From Candidatus Omnitrophota bacterium (GTDB taxonomy: Bacteria; Omnitrophota; Omnitrophia; Omnitrophales; Aquincolibacteriaceae), in NCBI GenBank assembly GCA_016196565.1, contig JACPXK010000103.1, positions 1 through 24,085 on the forward strand: a stretch of DNA of 24,085 bases, in the 5' to 3' direction. Position numbers and translations under genes: made by a program. Positions within the stretch are counted from its first letter, which is position 1, and every line of letters starts with the position of its first letter. This document shows, piece after piece, positions 7,729 through 15,502 of the stretch. Under the pieces are notes generated by a model. The model did no database searches and was not told the origin of the DNA. It was given only the letters and a program-made list of their open reading frames with translations.

Positions 7729-8297
7729 AGGATTTGGTTCTTCCAATTAAAAAGAATCGTAAACTGGGTCAATTGATTGCCTTCCAATTCCTGACGTGTG
7801 GTGGTTAGGTTTAAATTCGCATGAGGCATTTTTGCCTTCAACGCTTGAGCAAAAGTCTCAACCTGTTCGATGCCCGATTTGTCTTTCGTGGAAAGGCAAA
7901 GCCCTTTGATCAAAAACTCAACCCCCTTCTCGCCGTATTCAAGTTTTAATTCTGTCAGCCAAGCAGCCTCCGGAAGCACTTGGTTAACCCACATCATAAG
8001 GCTCGTAAGAGATGTAGAAGTATCTACATATTGCTCAAAAAATTCTTTTTCGGGTTTTAAAATCACTTCCACATCATTGCGCAATTGATTAAGCGAGAGG
8101 GCTTCCGGCTGAACTTGATTCCATCGTTTTTCAAGTTTTCCCAATTGCGCGGAGCCGATCAGAAAATCGAGATAAAAAATTCCCGTCAAAACAGCGGTAA
8201 AAATTCCGATTCCAACAGCGATTTTGACCACAGGAATCTTGCTTGTCTTTTTTTCGCGAACCCGGAACTCTTCGGGCAGAAGATTGATTTGAATCAT
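7725..8297 (-). CDS. pilN: PilN-like pilus assembly protein
   Basis: 190 residues. It begins MIQINLLPEEFR, the conserved N-terminal 'INLLP' peptide by which PilN docks onto PilM. One membrane helix follows (about 23-47), then a coiled coil and a periplasmic fimbrial-assembly domain. I chose ATG 8297 because the INLLP motif starts there, GAGGGAGAA lies directly upstream, and the ATG overlaps the pilM stop as ATGA. The five residues added by an upstream start would place the motif away from the terminus. Confidence 0.9.
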   Translation of the reverse strand: MIQINLLPEEFRVREKKTSKIPVVKIAVGIGIFTAVLTGIFYLDFLIGSAQLGKLEKRWNQVQPEALSLNQLRNDVEVILKPEKEFFEQYVDTSTSLTSLMMWVNQVLPEAAWLTELKLEYGEKGVEFLIKGLCLSTKDKSGIEQVETFAQALKAKMPHANLNLTTTRQELEGNQLTQFTILFNWKNQIL

Positions 8298-9436
8298 TTC
8301 TCCCTCAAGCAAAGACCGAGCGGAACCGGAAGAAATCCTAAGTTCTCTTTGACTAACTCCACATTGACTTCCGGCCCACAGATTAATTTTTCAAAGATAT
8401 TCATGGGCTCCACGGGGATCCCCAGCTCTTTGGATAAAGTTTCAACCACCAAGGGATGATAAGCTTCAATGCCGGCGATAAAAAGTTTTTTTATTGCCTG
8501 GGCATTCGGAATTTGATCCAAATAATAGTTAAGGGATACTTTCAAATCGGCCACCAAATTACCGACGGATTCCTGGATGATGACGGCGATTTCCGGCGTA
8601 GGCTTGCGCCGAGTCTCAAGAAAATATTCGCGCGCTTTTTCCTCAGAAACACCCAATTTTCTTTTTAATCGTTTGATAAAATCCATTCCTCCGAATGAAA
8701 TATCGCGGATAAAACGCGGCTTCCCCTCGCGGATCACGCAAAGACTGGTAATTTCGGCCCCAAAATCAATAAACCCCACGGACGATTTCCACTCTTCCGG
8801 ATGAAAATACTCTAAGGCGTTGAGCGATGCCAAAGCATCCACATCCACAAACTCGATTTCAAGACCGGCATCTTTAAAGGTTTGAATGACCGGATAAAGT
8901 TCATCCCGGCGAACCGCTACGAGCAGCAAATTAATGAAAGCCCCGGCCCCTTGCGTTACATTTTCGTCGAGAACATGATAATCCATCACCACGTCGGCGG
9001 ATTTAAACGGTATGTATTTTTCGGCTTCAAAAGAAAGCGCACTTCGAACATCTTCCAATTTCATTTGCGGAAATTGAATAAAACGCATCACCACTCCTTG
9101 CCCTTTCACCGAAATCCGGACGCGGGAATGGCTGAATTTTCCTTCTGCGAAAAGCTGCTTAAGGACTGCCGCGCTGGTGGCTGCGGCATCCGTTTTTAGG
9201 CCTTTATGAAACCGGACGAGACGAAGACCGGAGTTTGATTTTTCCACTTCGGCCAAGGTAATTTTCGAATGACCAAAATCACAAGCAATGATCGGAAGAG
9301 GTCCCGAGGCTTTGGTGCCAGGTTTGGAAATACCTGATGCTAAACGGATTTGCTCATAGAGCTTACGGCCGTAATCTCCGGCCATCTTGACATATGGCGA
9401 TAGTTGGGTGGGTGAAATTTGTCTAAATTTCAGCAT
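8294..9436 (-). CDS. pilM: PilM, actin-like ATPase of the pilus alignment complex
   Basis: 380 residues, cytoplasmic, with the actin-like nucleotide-binding fold. The phosphate-1 motif is ACDFGHSKIT at 51-60 and the second is FIDFGAEIT at 222-230. LSFEAEKYIPF near 134-144 and the C-terminal domain also match the family. It should bind ATP and the PilN N-terminal peptide. About 47 residues precede the first motif, longer than in typical PilM, where the actin fold starts near the N-terminus. There is no clear Shine-Dalgarno sequence at ATG 9436, and the start lies only 15 bases past a strong terminator. ATG at residue 18 (MAGDYGRKLYEQ) is a possible alternative start. Confidence 0.92.
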   Translation of the reverse strand: MLKFRQISPTQLSPYVKMAGDYGRKLYEQIRLASGISKPGTKASGPLPIIACDFGHSKITLAEVEKSNSGLRLVRFHKGLKTDAAATSAAVLKQLFAEGKFSHSRVRISVKGQGVVMRFIQFPQMKLEDVRSALSFEAEKYIPFKSADVVMDYHVLDENVTQGAGAFINLLLVAVRRDELYPVIQTFKDAGLEIEFVDVDALASLNALEYFHPEEWKSSVGFIDFGAEITSLCVIREGKPRFIRDISFGGMDFIKRLKRKLGVSEEKAREYFLETRRKPTPEIAVIIQESVGNLVADLKVSLNYYLDQIPNAQAIKKLFIAGIEAYHPLVVETLSKELGIPVEPMNIFEKLICGPEVNVELVKENLGFLPVPLGLCLREK

Positions 9437-9450
9437 ATAGCTTTATCGAT

Positions 9451-9491
9451 AAAAAACCCACCCTGCTTGAGTCTGCAGGGTGGGTTTTTTT
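9451..9491 (-). terminator. Strong Rho-independent terminator between pilin and pilM
   Basis: A perfect 10-bp GC-rich stem (cccaccctgc at 9457-9466 with gcagggtggg at 9475-9484) closes an 8-base loop. Six A residues lie on one side and seven T residues on the other, so it can work in both directions. On the transcribed strand it lies 26 bases past the pilin stop and 15 bases before the pilM start. Confidence 0.92.
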
Positions 9492-9516
9492 GAACTCTCC
9501 AAAATTCGTAAAACAA

Positions 9517-10005
9517 TTACCCGCTGATCGGCGTACCTCCAGCACAACCTGCAGCGCCACCAGCCGGAGCACCCGCTCCGTTAATCGAACCGACTACCAC
9601 ACCCGTCTGATCAACACAATAAGTATTGACTGCCGTTTGGTTCGGTGTTTGAGGCGCTACCGCAAGCGAGAAGGTGTTCGGGTTACCTGCTCCACCACCA
9701 GCATAGGCCAAGTTAAAACCATGCTTGGGAGGAGTATTCCAAGAAACGTCCAGATAAGCCGGACCTGCCGCCGGAGCTACCAACCCAGCAATATTCGCCG
9801 CATACTGCGGAGGATTCTGCGAAGCGCGAAAACTTTCATTCGCTGAGCTGAAGGTTCTGAGATCATATTTCATCGCACCTTCATTGGAATTCATTCTCGC
9901 ACGTAACAGATTGGGTATAGCAATAGCAGCTAGCAAACCAATAATTGCTACCACAATCATAATTTCTACTAGCGTAAAACCACGTTGATTCAATTTAATT
10001 AACAT
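9517..10005 (-). CDS. pilA: Major type IV pilin / type II pseudopilin-like subunit
   Basis: A 162-residue prepilin. It has a 9-residue leader (MLIKLNQRG), the prepilin peptidase site G9/F10, and the N-methylation motif FTLVE with Glu at mature position 5. The hydrophobic polymerisation helix follows (IMIVVAIIGLLAAIAIPNLL). The globular part has KHGFNLAY near 94-101 and TYCVDQTGVV near 128-137. The last 30 residues are Gly/Ala/Pro-rich, with a second Cys at 154 that could close a disulfide loop with C130. GGAGGT lies eight bases upstream of the ATG, the strongest ribosome binding site in the window. Its own promoter and terminator suggest it is made far more abundantly than its neighbours. A GspG-type pseudopilin cannot be excluded. 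Confidence 0.93.
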   Translation of the reverse strand: MLIKLNQRGFTLVEIMIVVAIIGLLAAIAIPNLLRARMNSNEGAMKYDLRTFSSANESFRASQNPPQYAANIAGLVAPAAGPAYLDVSWNTPPKHGFNLAYAGGGAGNPNTFSLAVAPQTPNQTAVNTYCVDQTGVVVGSINGAGAPAGGAAGCAGGTPISG

Positions 10006-10044
10006 TGAAACACCTCCATGTTTAATTCACCGCGACCTACTAGA

Positions 10045-10073
10045 AATATAACCTTGAACTTACATAACGTCAA
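10045..10073 (-). promoter_or_regulatory. Sigma-70-type promoter of the pilin gene
   Basis: The minus strand reads TTGACG (10068-10073), a 17-base spacer, then TATATT (10045-10050). Both hexamers match consensus at five of six bases with ideal spacing. Transcription would start near 10037, giving a leader of about 32 bases with a GGAGGT site. I see no sigma-54 -24/-12 signature. Confidence 0.75.
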
Positions 10074-10158
10074 ATTCTGACAAAACTAAAATTCATTTTA
10101 ATCCTAAACTTCCCTTTAGGGCTTTAAGAAGACTATGCGCGAAGCGACCTTCTATATA

Positions 10159-11388
10159 TCACTTAAGATGCTGGGAAAGGGTCAGAATAGGCAGGAACAA
10201 CGCAATAACGATTCCCCCGATGACAACTCCTAGGAAGACGATAATGAGAGGCTCGATAAGTGAGGTCAAGCCGCTTACTGCAGCATCGACCTGGGCATCA
10301 TAAAAATCCGCTATTTTAACCAGCATTTCTTCCAATTCCCCGGTTTCTTCCCCGATAGCGATCATACGAACTACCATCAACGGAAAGATTTCGCTTTTAC
10401 CCAGCGGCCCTGCCAAGCTTTCCCCTCGTTTGACCGATTCCATAAGCGAAACAATCACGACTTCAATACGCTTATTGCCGGCTGTTTTTGAAACAATTTC
10501 CAAAGAAGCAATGATAGGCACGCCGCTACGGACCAGAGTCGCCAACGTTCTGGAAAATTTGCTCACAGCGACTTTAAGCAGCAAGGGACCGAAAACAACG
10601 ATTTTTAATTTTATGGTATCCCAAACAAGACGAACTCCCGGGAGTTTAACAAGCTGGGAAATTCCAAAAATAGTTCCCCCGATTAATCCTAATACGATAA
10701 CCCAATTCGCCGCGAGAAAATTGCTCACATCAATAAGAATTTGAGTCGGCGCGGGCAGTTTGGCGCCTAGTCCATCGAAGATAGTGGCAAATTTTGGAAT
10801 GACAAAAGTCAGCATGGCAAACGTAATCAAAAAAGCAATTGCCGTCACAGAAGCTGGGTACATCAGGGCCGATTTGACTTTTTTCTGCAGTGCGCTTGAT
10901 TTCTCCAAATAACTGGCGACACGGTCTAAAATTTCTTCGAGATTTCCGCTTGTTTCTCCGGCGCGAATCATGTGAATAAAAAGAGGCGAAAAAACTTTTT
11001 GATACTTTGACATTGCCTCAGAGAAACTTTTTCCTCCCTGAACTTCATGATGCATGTCGCGCAAAATCGTTTTAAATTTATCTTTTTCTACCTGTTCGGC
11101 CAGAATATCCAGAGACTGGATCAGAGGAATTCCCGCTCCCACCAGCGTGGCCATTTGCCGGGAAAAGACCACAAGGTCATCGAGTTTGACTCCGCCACCT
11201 TTACCCCCCTTCTTCGTGGGACCTTTCTGGAGGCCGAAAACATGGCGCGTCTTTACTTCTTGAATGCGAATGATCATCAGCCCCTGAGACCGAAGGGTAG
11301 AAACAAGGGTAGAAACATCCGCGGCATCTTGAACGCCGTTTTGATCTTTTCCGGTCTGGTCTTTAACAAAATATTCAAACGATGGCAT
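10159..11388 (-). CDS. pilC: PilC/GspF inner-membrane platform protein
   Basis: 409 residues, the polytopic platform on which the pilin is assembled. It has an N-terminal segment (MPSFEYFVKDQTGK, typical of the family) and two T2SSF repeats, about 70-190 and 273-395. Each repeat carries the R-x-A-ATL-V-x(S/A)GxP motif (SRQMATLVGAGIPL and SRTLATLVRSGVPI) and a GE-(T/E)-x-x-x-x-LEE motif (GETSGNLEEIL, GEETGELEEML). Membrane helices lie near 175-197, 222-245 and 378-402. AAGGAGA lies seven bases upstream of the ATG. It is 19 bases downstream of the second pilB. The 770-base spacing from start to start is filled; only 153 bases separate its end from the pilin. Confidence 0.96.
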   Translation of the reverse strand: MPSFEYFVKDQTGKDQNGVQDAADVSTLVSTLRSQGLMIIRIQEVKTRHVFGLQKGPTKKGGKGGGVKLDDLVVFSRQMATLVGAGIPLIQSLDILAEQVEKDKFKTILRDMHHEVQGGKSFSEAMSKYQKVFSPLFIHMIRAGETSGNLEEILDRVASYLEKSSALQKKVKSALMYPASVTAIAFLITFAMLTFVIPKFATIFDGLGAKLPAPTQILIDVSNFLAANWVIVLGLIGGTIFGISQLVKLPGVRLVWDTIKLKIVVFGPLLLKVAVSKFSRTLATLVRSGVPIIASLEIVSKTAGNKRIEVVIVSLMESVKRGESLAGPLGKSEIFPLMVVRMIAIGEETGELEEMLVKIADFYDAQVDAAVSGLTSLIEPLIIVFLGVVIGGIVIALFLPILTLSQHLK

Positions 11389-11407
11389 TATTCTGTCTCC
11401 TTATCAT

Positions 11408-13132
11408 CTATTCCGGACTTGCGACTCTCAAAACTTCCTCGAGAGTCGTTTGTCCGTTTTTGAAAATTTCTACGGCATTCTCAAAAAGATTTTGCATCCC
11501 TTCCTGAACGGCCACTTGATGAATCTCGGCACTCGATTTTCGCTGGATAATCATTTCACGTAGGGTTGAACTCACCGTCAAAACCTCGATGGCTCCTTGC
11601 CGGCCATAATACCCTGTTTTATTGCATTTGGCGCAGCCCTTTCCTTTAAAACTTTTGACATGAGCGATATCCGAGGGTTTTAATTTGCAGCGTTTGAGCA
11701 AATCCACCGGCACTTCATAAGGCGCTTTGCAGCCATCACAAATTTTGCGCACGAGACGCTGGGCGGCAACACAAACCACGGAAGAAGCGATCAGAAAAGG
11801 TTCCACCCCCATATCCACCAAACGGGTCACTGCCCCCGCAGCGCTGTTGGTATGCAAAGTACTGAAAACCAAATGACCGGTGAGAGCAGCCTTAACCGCA
11901 ATATCAGCGGTTTCGGAGTCGCGAATTTCTCCCACGAGAATGATGTCGGGGCTTTGACGCAAAAGCGAACGGAGTCCCGCCGCAAACGTCAACCCTACAT
12001 CCGGATTGACTTGGGTTTGGGTAATTCCGCCGATTTGATATTCCACCGGATCTTCGATCGTCATCAAATTCCGATGCGGCGTATTAAGCTCGTTCATAAT
12101 GGAATAAAGAGTAGTCGATTTCCCGCTTCCGGTTGGGCCGGTAACTAAAATCATCCCGTAAGGATGTTTGATTGCTTTGGAAAATGTCTCAATGGTTCTT
12201 TCTCTAAATCCCAGTTTATTAAGTCCGGCCCGCACACCGCTTCGATCCAAAACACGCAGCACAACTTTTTCACCGTAATAAGTCGGAAGTAAGGACACAC
12301 GGAAATCGATTTCTCGCTCACGAATATAAACGCGAAACCGGCCATCCTGAGGTAAGCGCTTTTGAGTCATATCAAGCTGCGATATGATTTTTAACCGGGC
12401 GACCAATCCCCCATAAAGTTCCCGTGAATGCGCGAACGATTCTTTCAAAGTCCCGTCGATCCGGTAGCGGACGCGGAAATTTTTTTCATAAGGCTCTAAA
12501 TGAATGTCGGAAGCACGAAGCCGCAAGCCCTCGTCTAAAATGAGATTTACCATACGGACCACCGGAGCATCTTGGGCCTTGCCGACCGCCGATAAATCGG
12601 CATTAACATCTTCTCCCCCGTCGTCCCCTTTTTGCCGAATCAATTCAAGGCTATTTTCATCAATTCCCTCGAGGACTTCGTCCAAATCGGCGGATTCCGC
12701 ATAATAATTCTCAATGGCTTGACTTATCATGCGCGGAGAAACCAGGACCAAACAAATTTCACACTGCGTCACTCCTTTTAAATCGTCATGACCTACCAAC
12801 TCGAAAGGATTACTTGTCGCTACGGTGAGAAAATTATTGATCCGGGAAATCGGAAACACCTGATACCGCTCGGCGATTTTTTTGGGAACGATTTTGATAA
12901 TTTCTTTCGGAACTTTGCAGGCGTTCAGATTAAGGGAAGGCATCTGCAAATGCTCGCTCATAAAGTCAATAACGTCATCCTCCGGCAAAATTTGTTTTTC
13001 GATAAGCAGATGAAAAAAAGGTTTTTTCTGCGACCGGCTCAAGGCGGTAATTTCCTCAACCTGTTTCGCATTGAGTTTGTGTTCCCGGATGAAGATTTCG
13101 ACAAGCTTATCTTTCGAAAGGCTGCTAATCAT
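11408..13132 (-). CDS. pilB: PilB/GspE-family assembly ATPase (second of a tandem pair)
   Basis: 574 residues. A degenerate MshEN-type N-terminal domain covers about 1-140. The N2 domain starts near 190, with the conserved ASDIHLEP at 207-214. The RecA-like motor has Walker A GPTGSGKST (332-340, K338), the Asp box TIEDPVEY (358-365), Walker B ILVGEIRD (398-405) and the His box TLHTN (425-429). Four zinc-binding Cys are at 465, 468, 500 and 503. All catalytic motifs are intact, so it should power pilin polymerisation. Its ATG overlaps the stop of the first ATPase as ATGA. The adjacent PilC and pilin make PilB the best name; GspE cannot be excluded from sequence. Confidence 0.95.
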   Translation of the reverse strand: MISSLSKDKLVEIFIREHKLNAKQVEEITALSRSQKKPFFHLLIEKQILPEDDVIDFMSEHLQMPSLNLNACKVPKEIIKIVPKKIAERYQVFPISRINNFLTVATSNPFELVGHDDLKGVTQCEICLVLVSPRMISQAIENYYAESADLDEVLEGIDENSLELIRQKGDDGGEDVNADLSAVGKAQDAPVVRMVNLILDEGLRLRASDIHLEPYEKNFRVRYRIDGTLKESFAHSRELYGGLVARLKIISQLDMTQKRLPQDGRFRVYIREREIDFRVSLLPTYYGEKVVLRVLDRSGVRAGLNKLGFRERTIETFSKAIKHPYGMILVTGPTGSGKSTTLYSIMNELNTPHRNLMTIEDPVEYQIGGITQTQVNPDVGLTFAAGLRSLLRQSPDIILVGEIRDSETADIAVKAALTGHLVFSTLHTNSAAGAVTRLVDMGVEPFLIASSVVCVAAQRLVRKICDGCKAPYEVPVDLLKRCKLKPSDIAHVKSFKGKGCAKCNKTGYYGRQGAIEVLTVSSTLREMIIQRKSSAEIHQVAVQEGMQNLFENAVEIFKNGQTTLEEVLRVASPE

Positions 13133-14916
13133 GCTGCATCCTCCGCGCTATCATCCTCGTGTTCGACGCCCTTCCGGGATGCCCCGCTGTGAGAATCTTC
13201 GCTTGTTACACGAAAAACCTCATCCAGCGATGTCTCTCCTTCCAAGGCTTTTTGAACCGCCGATTCCCGTAGGGTCGTCATACCCGTTTTTTTGGCCAAA
13301 GCTTTAATTTCATCCGCGGACGCTCCCCGCATAACCTGTTCGCAAATTTCAGGCTTTAATTGCAAAATTTCGGTAATCACGCTGCGCCCCTTATAGCCCG
13401 TTTGACGGCACTCATTGCAGCCTTTTCCGATATAAAAGGTAGAATTTTTCCCCGCCGGCAAATGAAGTTTTTTGAGGACTTCTTCACTGATTGTTTGAGG
13501 AGTCCTACATCGTGAACATAAGCGGCGGACTAATCGTTGGGCCGATATCATGAGGACGGTAGAAGCGATCAAAAAAGGTTCAAGCCCCATATTAATCATT
13601 CGAGTGATGGAACTTGCCGCATCGTTGGTGTGAAGCGTGCTCAAAACAAGATGGCCGGTCAATGCGGCCTTGATGGCAATATCCATAGTTTCGCGATCCC
13701 TTATTTCCCCGATTAAAATAATGTTGGGATCTTGCCGGAGAATGGAACGCAAAGCCGCGGGAAAAGTGAGGCCTATATTTTCCCGCACATGAACTTGATT
13801 GATTCCCGCCAATTGATATTCCACAGGATCTTCCACGGTCGTGATATTGACTTCCGGAGAATCCAAATATTTAAGAAGCGAGTAAAGCGTGGTGGTTTTG
13901 CCGCTTCCCGTCGGCCCCGTGACAAGAATCATTCCGTGAGGATGCTTAGCGCAATCCTTCACAATTTGCAATTCGGCTTTCGTGAAACCTAATTTGGTCA
14001 AATCATGACTTTGACCCTTGGTGTCCAAAATACGGATACAAACTTTTTCGCCAAAGCTTGTGGGAAGAATCGAAACGCGCATATCGACTTCACGGTCATT
14101 TTGCTTTACTTTGAAACGCCCATCTTGCGGAATCCGGTGCTCCGCAATATTAAGTTCGCTCATGATCTTAATGCGGGAAACAAGGGCATCTCCCAATCCT
14201 TTCGGCGGCCTTGCAATTTCTTCCAGCAATCCATCCACGCGGGCGCGAACCCGTACATGTTCCTCCCACGGTTCTATAAAAATATCGCTGGCACGTCTCC
14301 GAATACCCTCGATAATCAGCATATTGACGAGCTTAATGACCGGTGTTTCATGCGCGACTTTCATCAAATTAGCCGTCGCTTCCCGCGTCATGTCCGAATG
14401 TTTTTCTTCCTTGATTAATTTGACCAGGCTATCCATTTCTTCATGGGTTTCAAACTCAGAATCGAGTGAAATCCCGTCCCGGTAATATTTAGAAATAAGC
14501 GTTTTCAACATTCCTGCAGGCGCCACCGCAGTCTTGATCCGGTATCCGGTGATGGCACGAAGCTCATCCACCATCTTGAGATTCATGGGATTCGCAAATG
14601 CCACAGTCAATGTCCGTTCGTAAACAGTAATGGGTAGAATCAAATGCTCTTCAGCAAGTTTTTTGGGGACTAATTTTAAAAGCGAAGGTTCTAAAACAAA
14701 AATGGAAGGGTTGACTGCCGTATAACCAAAACGTTCGCTCAAAACCCGTACAAGGGCGCGGTCATCAAACTTATCGTGATGGATGAGCAATTCCAAAATT
14801 GAGTGATGAGTTTTGGATGAGTTTTTTAGCAGCTCCTGAAGTGTTTCTGCTGTAATGACCTTCTCCTCAACGAGAAGGCCCGCGAAGTCCGTCCGCGATG
14901 TCTCATCATGCGGCAC
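13129..14916 (-). CDS. pilB: PilB/GspE-family assembly ATPase (first of a tandem pair)
   Basis: 595 residues with the same layout as its downstream neighbour: an N-terminal MshEN-like domain (about 8-145), N2, and a RecA-like motor. Walker A GPTGSGKTT is at 334-342 (K340), the Asp box at TVEDPVEY, Walker B LIGEIRD at 401-407, the His box at TLHTND, and zinc Cys at 467, 470, 500 and 503. The motif after the N2 domain reads ASDIFIEP, not ASDIHLEP, replacing a usually conserved His by Phe. The last 25 residues are acidic and extra relative to the paralogue. The start is GTG at 14916, three bases after the upstream stop, with GGGGTGA just upstream; no in-frame ATG lies nearby. The two ATPases differ throughout, so the duplication is old. 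Confidence 0.94.
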   Translation of the reverse strand: MPHDETSRTDFAGLLVEEKVITAETLQELLKNSSKTHHSILELLIHHDKFDDRALVRVLSERFGYTAVNPSIFVLEPSLLKLVPKKLAEEHLILPITVYERTLTVAFANPMNLKMVDELRAITGYRIKTAVAPAGMLKTLISKYYRDGISLDSEFETHEEMDSLVKLIKEEKHSDMTREATANLMKVAHETPVIKLVNMLIIEGIRRRASDIFIEPWEEHVRVRARVDGLLEEIARPPKGLGDALVSRIKIMSELNIAEHRIPQDGRFKVKQNDREVDMRVSILPTSFGEKVCIRILDTKGQSHDLTKLGFTKAELQIVKDCAKHPHGMILVTGPTGSGKTTTLYSLLKYLDSPEVNITTVEDPVEYQLAGINQVHVRENIGLTFPAALRSILRQDPNIILIGEIRDRETMDIAIKAALTGHLVLSTLHTNDAASSITRMINMGLEPFLIASTVLMISAQRLVRRLCSRCRTPQTISEEVLKKLHLPAGKNSTFYIGKGCNECRQTGYKGRSVITEILQLKPEICEQVMRGASADEIKALAKKTGMTTLRESAVQKALEGETSLDEVFRVTSEDSHSGASRKGVEHEDDSAEDAA

Positions 14917-14919
14917 AAA

Positions 14920-15390
14920 TCACCCCGCCTTTTTCAAAGCCTTTTTGTATGCTTCTGCCGTATGATGAGCATCCAAGGCGGTTAGAATTTCCGTAGGCGT
15001 TGATAAAAAAATATGCGTCTTGAGTTTGAGACGTTCTTCGATTTCACGGATTGCGGCAGTATTGAGAGGGTCTGCAACGGCAATAAACACATGACGTTCG
15101 TTCGTATCAAAAGCAATAATTCGATTTTTGCGGCAAAACTCGCCGTCGAGAAGCCCCACGCTATCCGAATTGATTGCATAATGGGAGATTTGAAGATAAG
15201 GAATGTTTAACTGCCGCCCCAAAGCGGCGATCAGATTTTCCTCACTGATATAACCATGCCCAATCAGAATTTGCCCGATCAGCCCGCCGTTAACTTTTTG
15301 ATAATCGAGGGCCTCTTGAAGGGTTTGACGCGTCAATACGCCATCCTCGATCAAGAGCTCACCTAATAGTTTTTTGGGTCTTTCGCTCAT
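14920..15390 (-). CDS. Stand-alone MshEN-domain protein of the pilus locus
   Basis: 156 residues consisting only of the N-terminal domain type found in PilB/MshE ATPases, with no motor. Residues 8-60 hold two copies of the roughly 24-residue MshEN motif separated by KVNGG: LLGELLIEDGVLTRQTLQEA and LIGQILIGHGYISEENLIAA, each continuing to a Gln. In MshE this tandem motif binds cyclic di-GMP. Here the motif-leading Arg is Leu in both copies, so binding may be weakened or lost (inference). Residues 65-150 resemble the GspE N-terminal domain. It is the first gene of the pilus run, 3 bases before the first pilB. A role as regulator or adaptor of the ATPases is plausible but unproven. Confidence 0.85.
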   Translation of the reverse strand: MSERPKKLLGELLIEDGVLTRQTLQEALDYQKVNGGLIGQILIGHGYISEENLIAALGRQLNIPYLQISHYAINSDSVGLLDGEFCRKNRIIAFDTNERHVFIAVADPLNTAAIREIEERLKLKTHIFLSTPTEILTALDAHHTAEAYKKALKKAG

Positions 15391-15392
15391 GG

Positions 15393-15407
15393 CTATACAA
15401 AGTATAG
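15393..15407. repeat. Perfect inverted repeat over the pilus promoter -10 box
   Basis: CTATAC, AAA, GTATAG: two 6-bp arms around a 3-base centre, overlapping the -10 hexamer and the predicted transcription start. It could be an operator for a dimeric repressor, or a mirrored -10 box allowing divergent initiation. It is short and AT-rich, so chance is possible. Confidence 0.4.
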
Positions 15408-15429
15408 ACGGCTAAGGGGGGTTTTTCAA
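15401..15429 (-). promoter_or_regulatory. Probable promoter of the pilus operon
   Basis: The minus strand reads TTGAAA (15424-15429), a 17-base spacer containing a run of six C, then TATACT (15401-15406). Transcription would start near 15393-15395, only a few bases before the ATG at 15390, and no Shine-Dalgarno sequence is present. The -10 box overlaps a perfect inverted repeat at 15393-15407. Confidence 0.65.
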
Positions 15430-15502
15430 ACTAGCGGAAGATACTTTTTAAGCTTTTTTTAGCTAAGATACTAGTTTTTACTATCTAATGATAGTAATTG
15501 AT

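Noticed and set aside
10080..10158. Hairpin-like ccctaaaggg in the pilC-pilin gap as a terminator
   Set aside because: The stem is at most 4 bp with a two-base loop and no T-run follows.
14018..14485. 155-codon plus-strand frame opposite the first ATPase
   Set aside because: Antisense shadow of a conserved ATPase; Ser/Arg-rich, no ribosome binding site and no motif.
15478..15497. 8-bp AT-rich hairpin after the glycosylase gene as a terminator
   Set aside because: The stem (TTACTATC / GATAGTAA) is AT-rich and is followed by A residues, not T, on the transcribed strand, so it would not be an efficient Rho-independent terminator.
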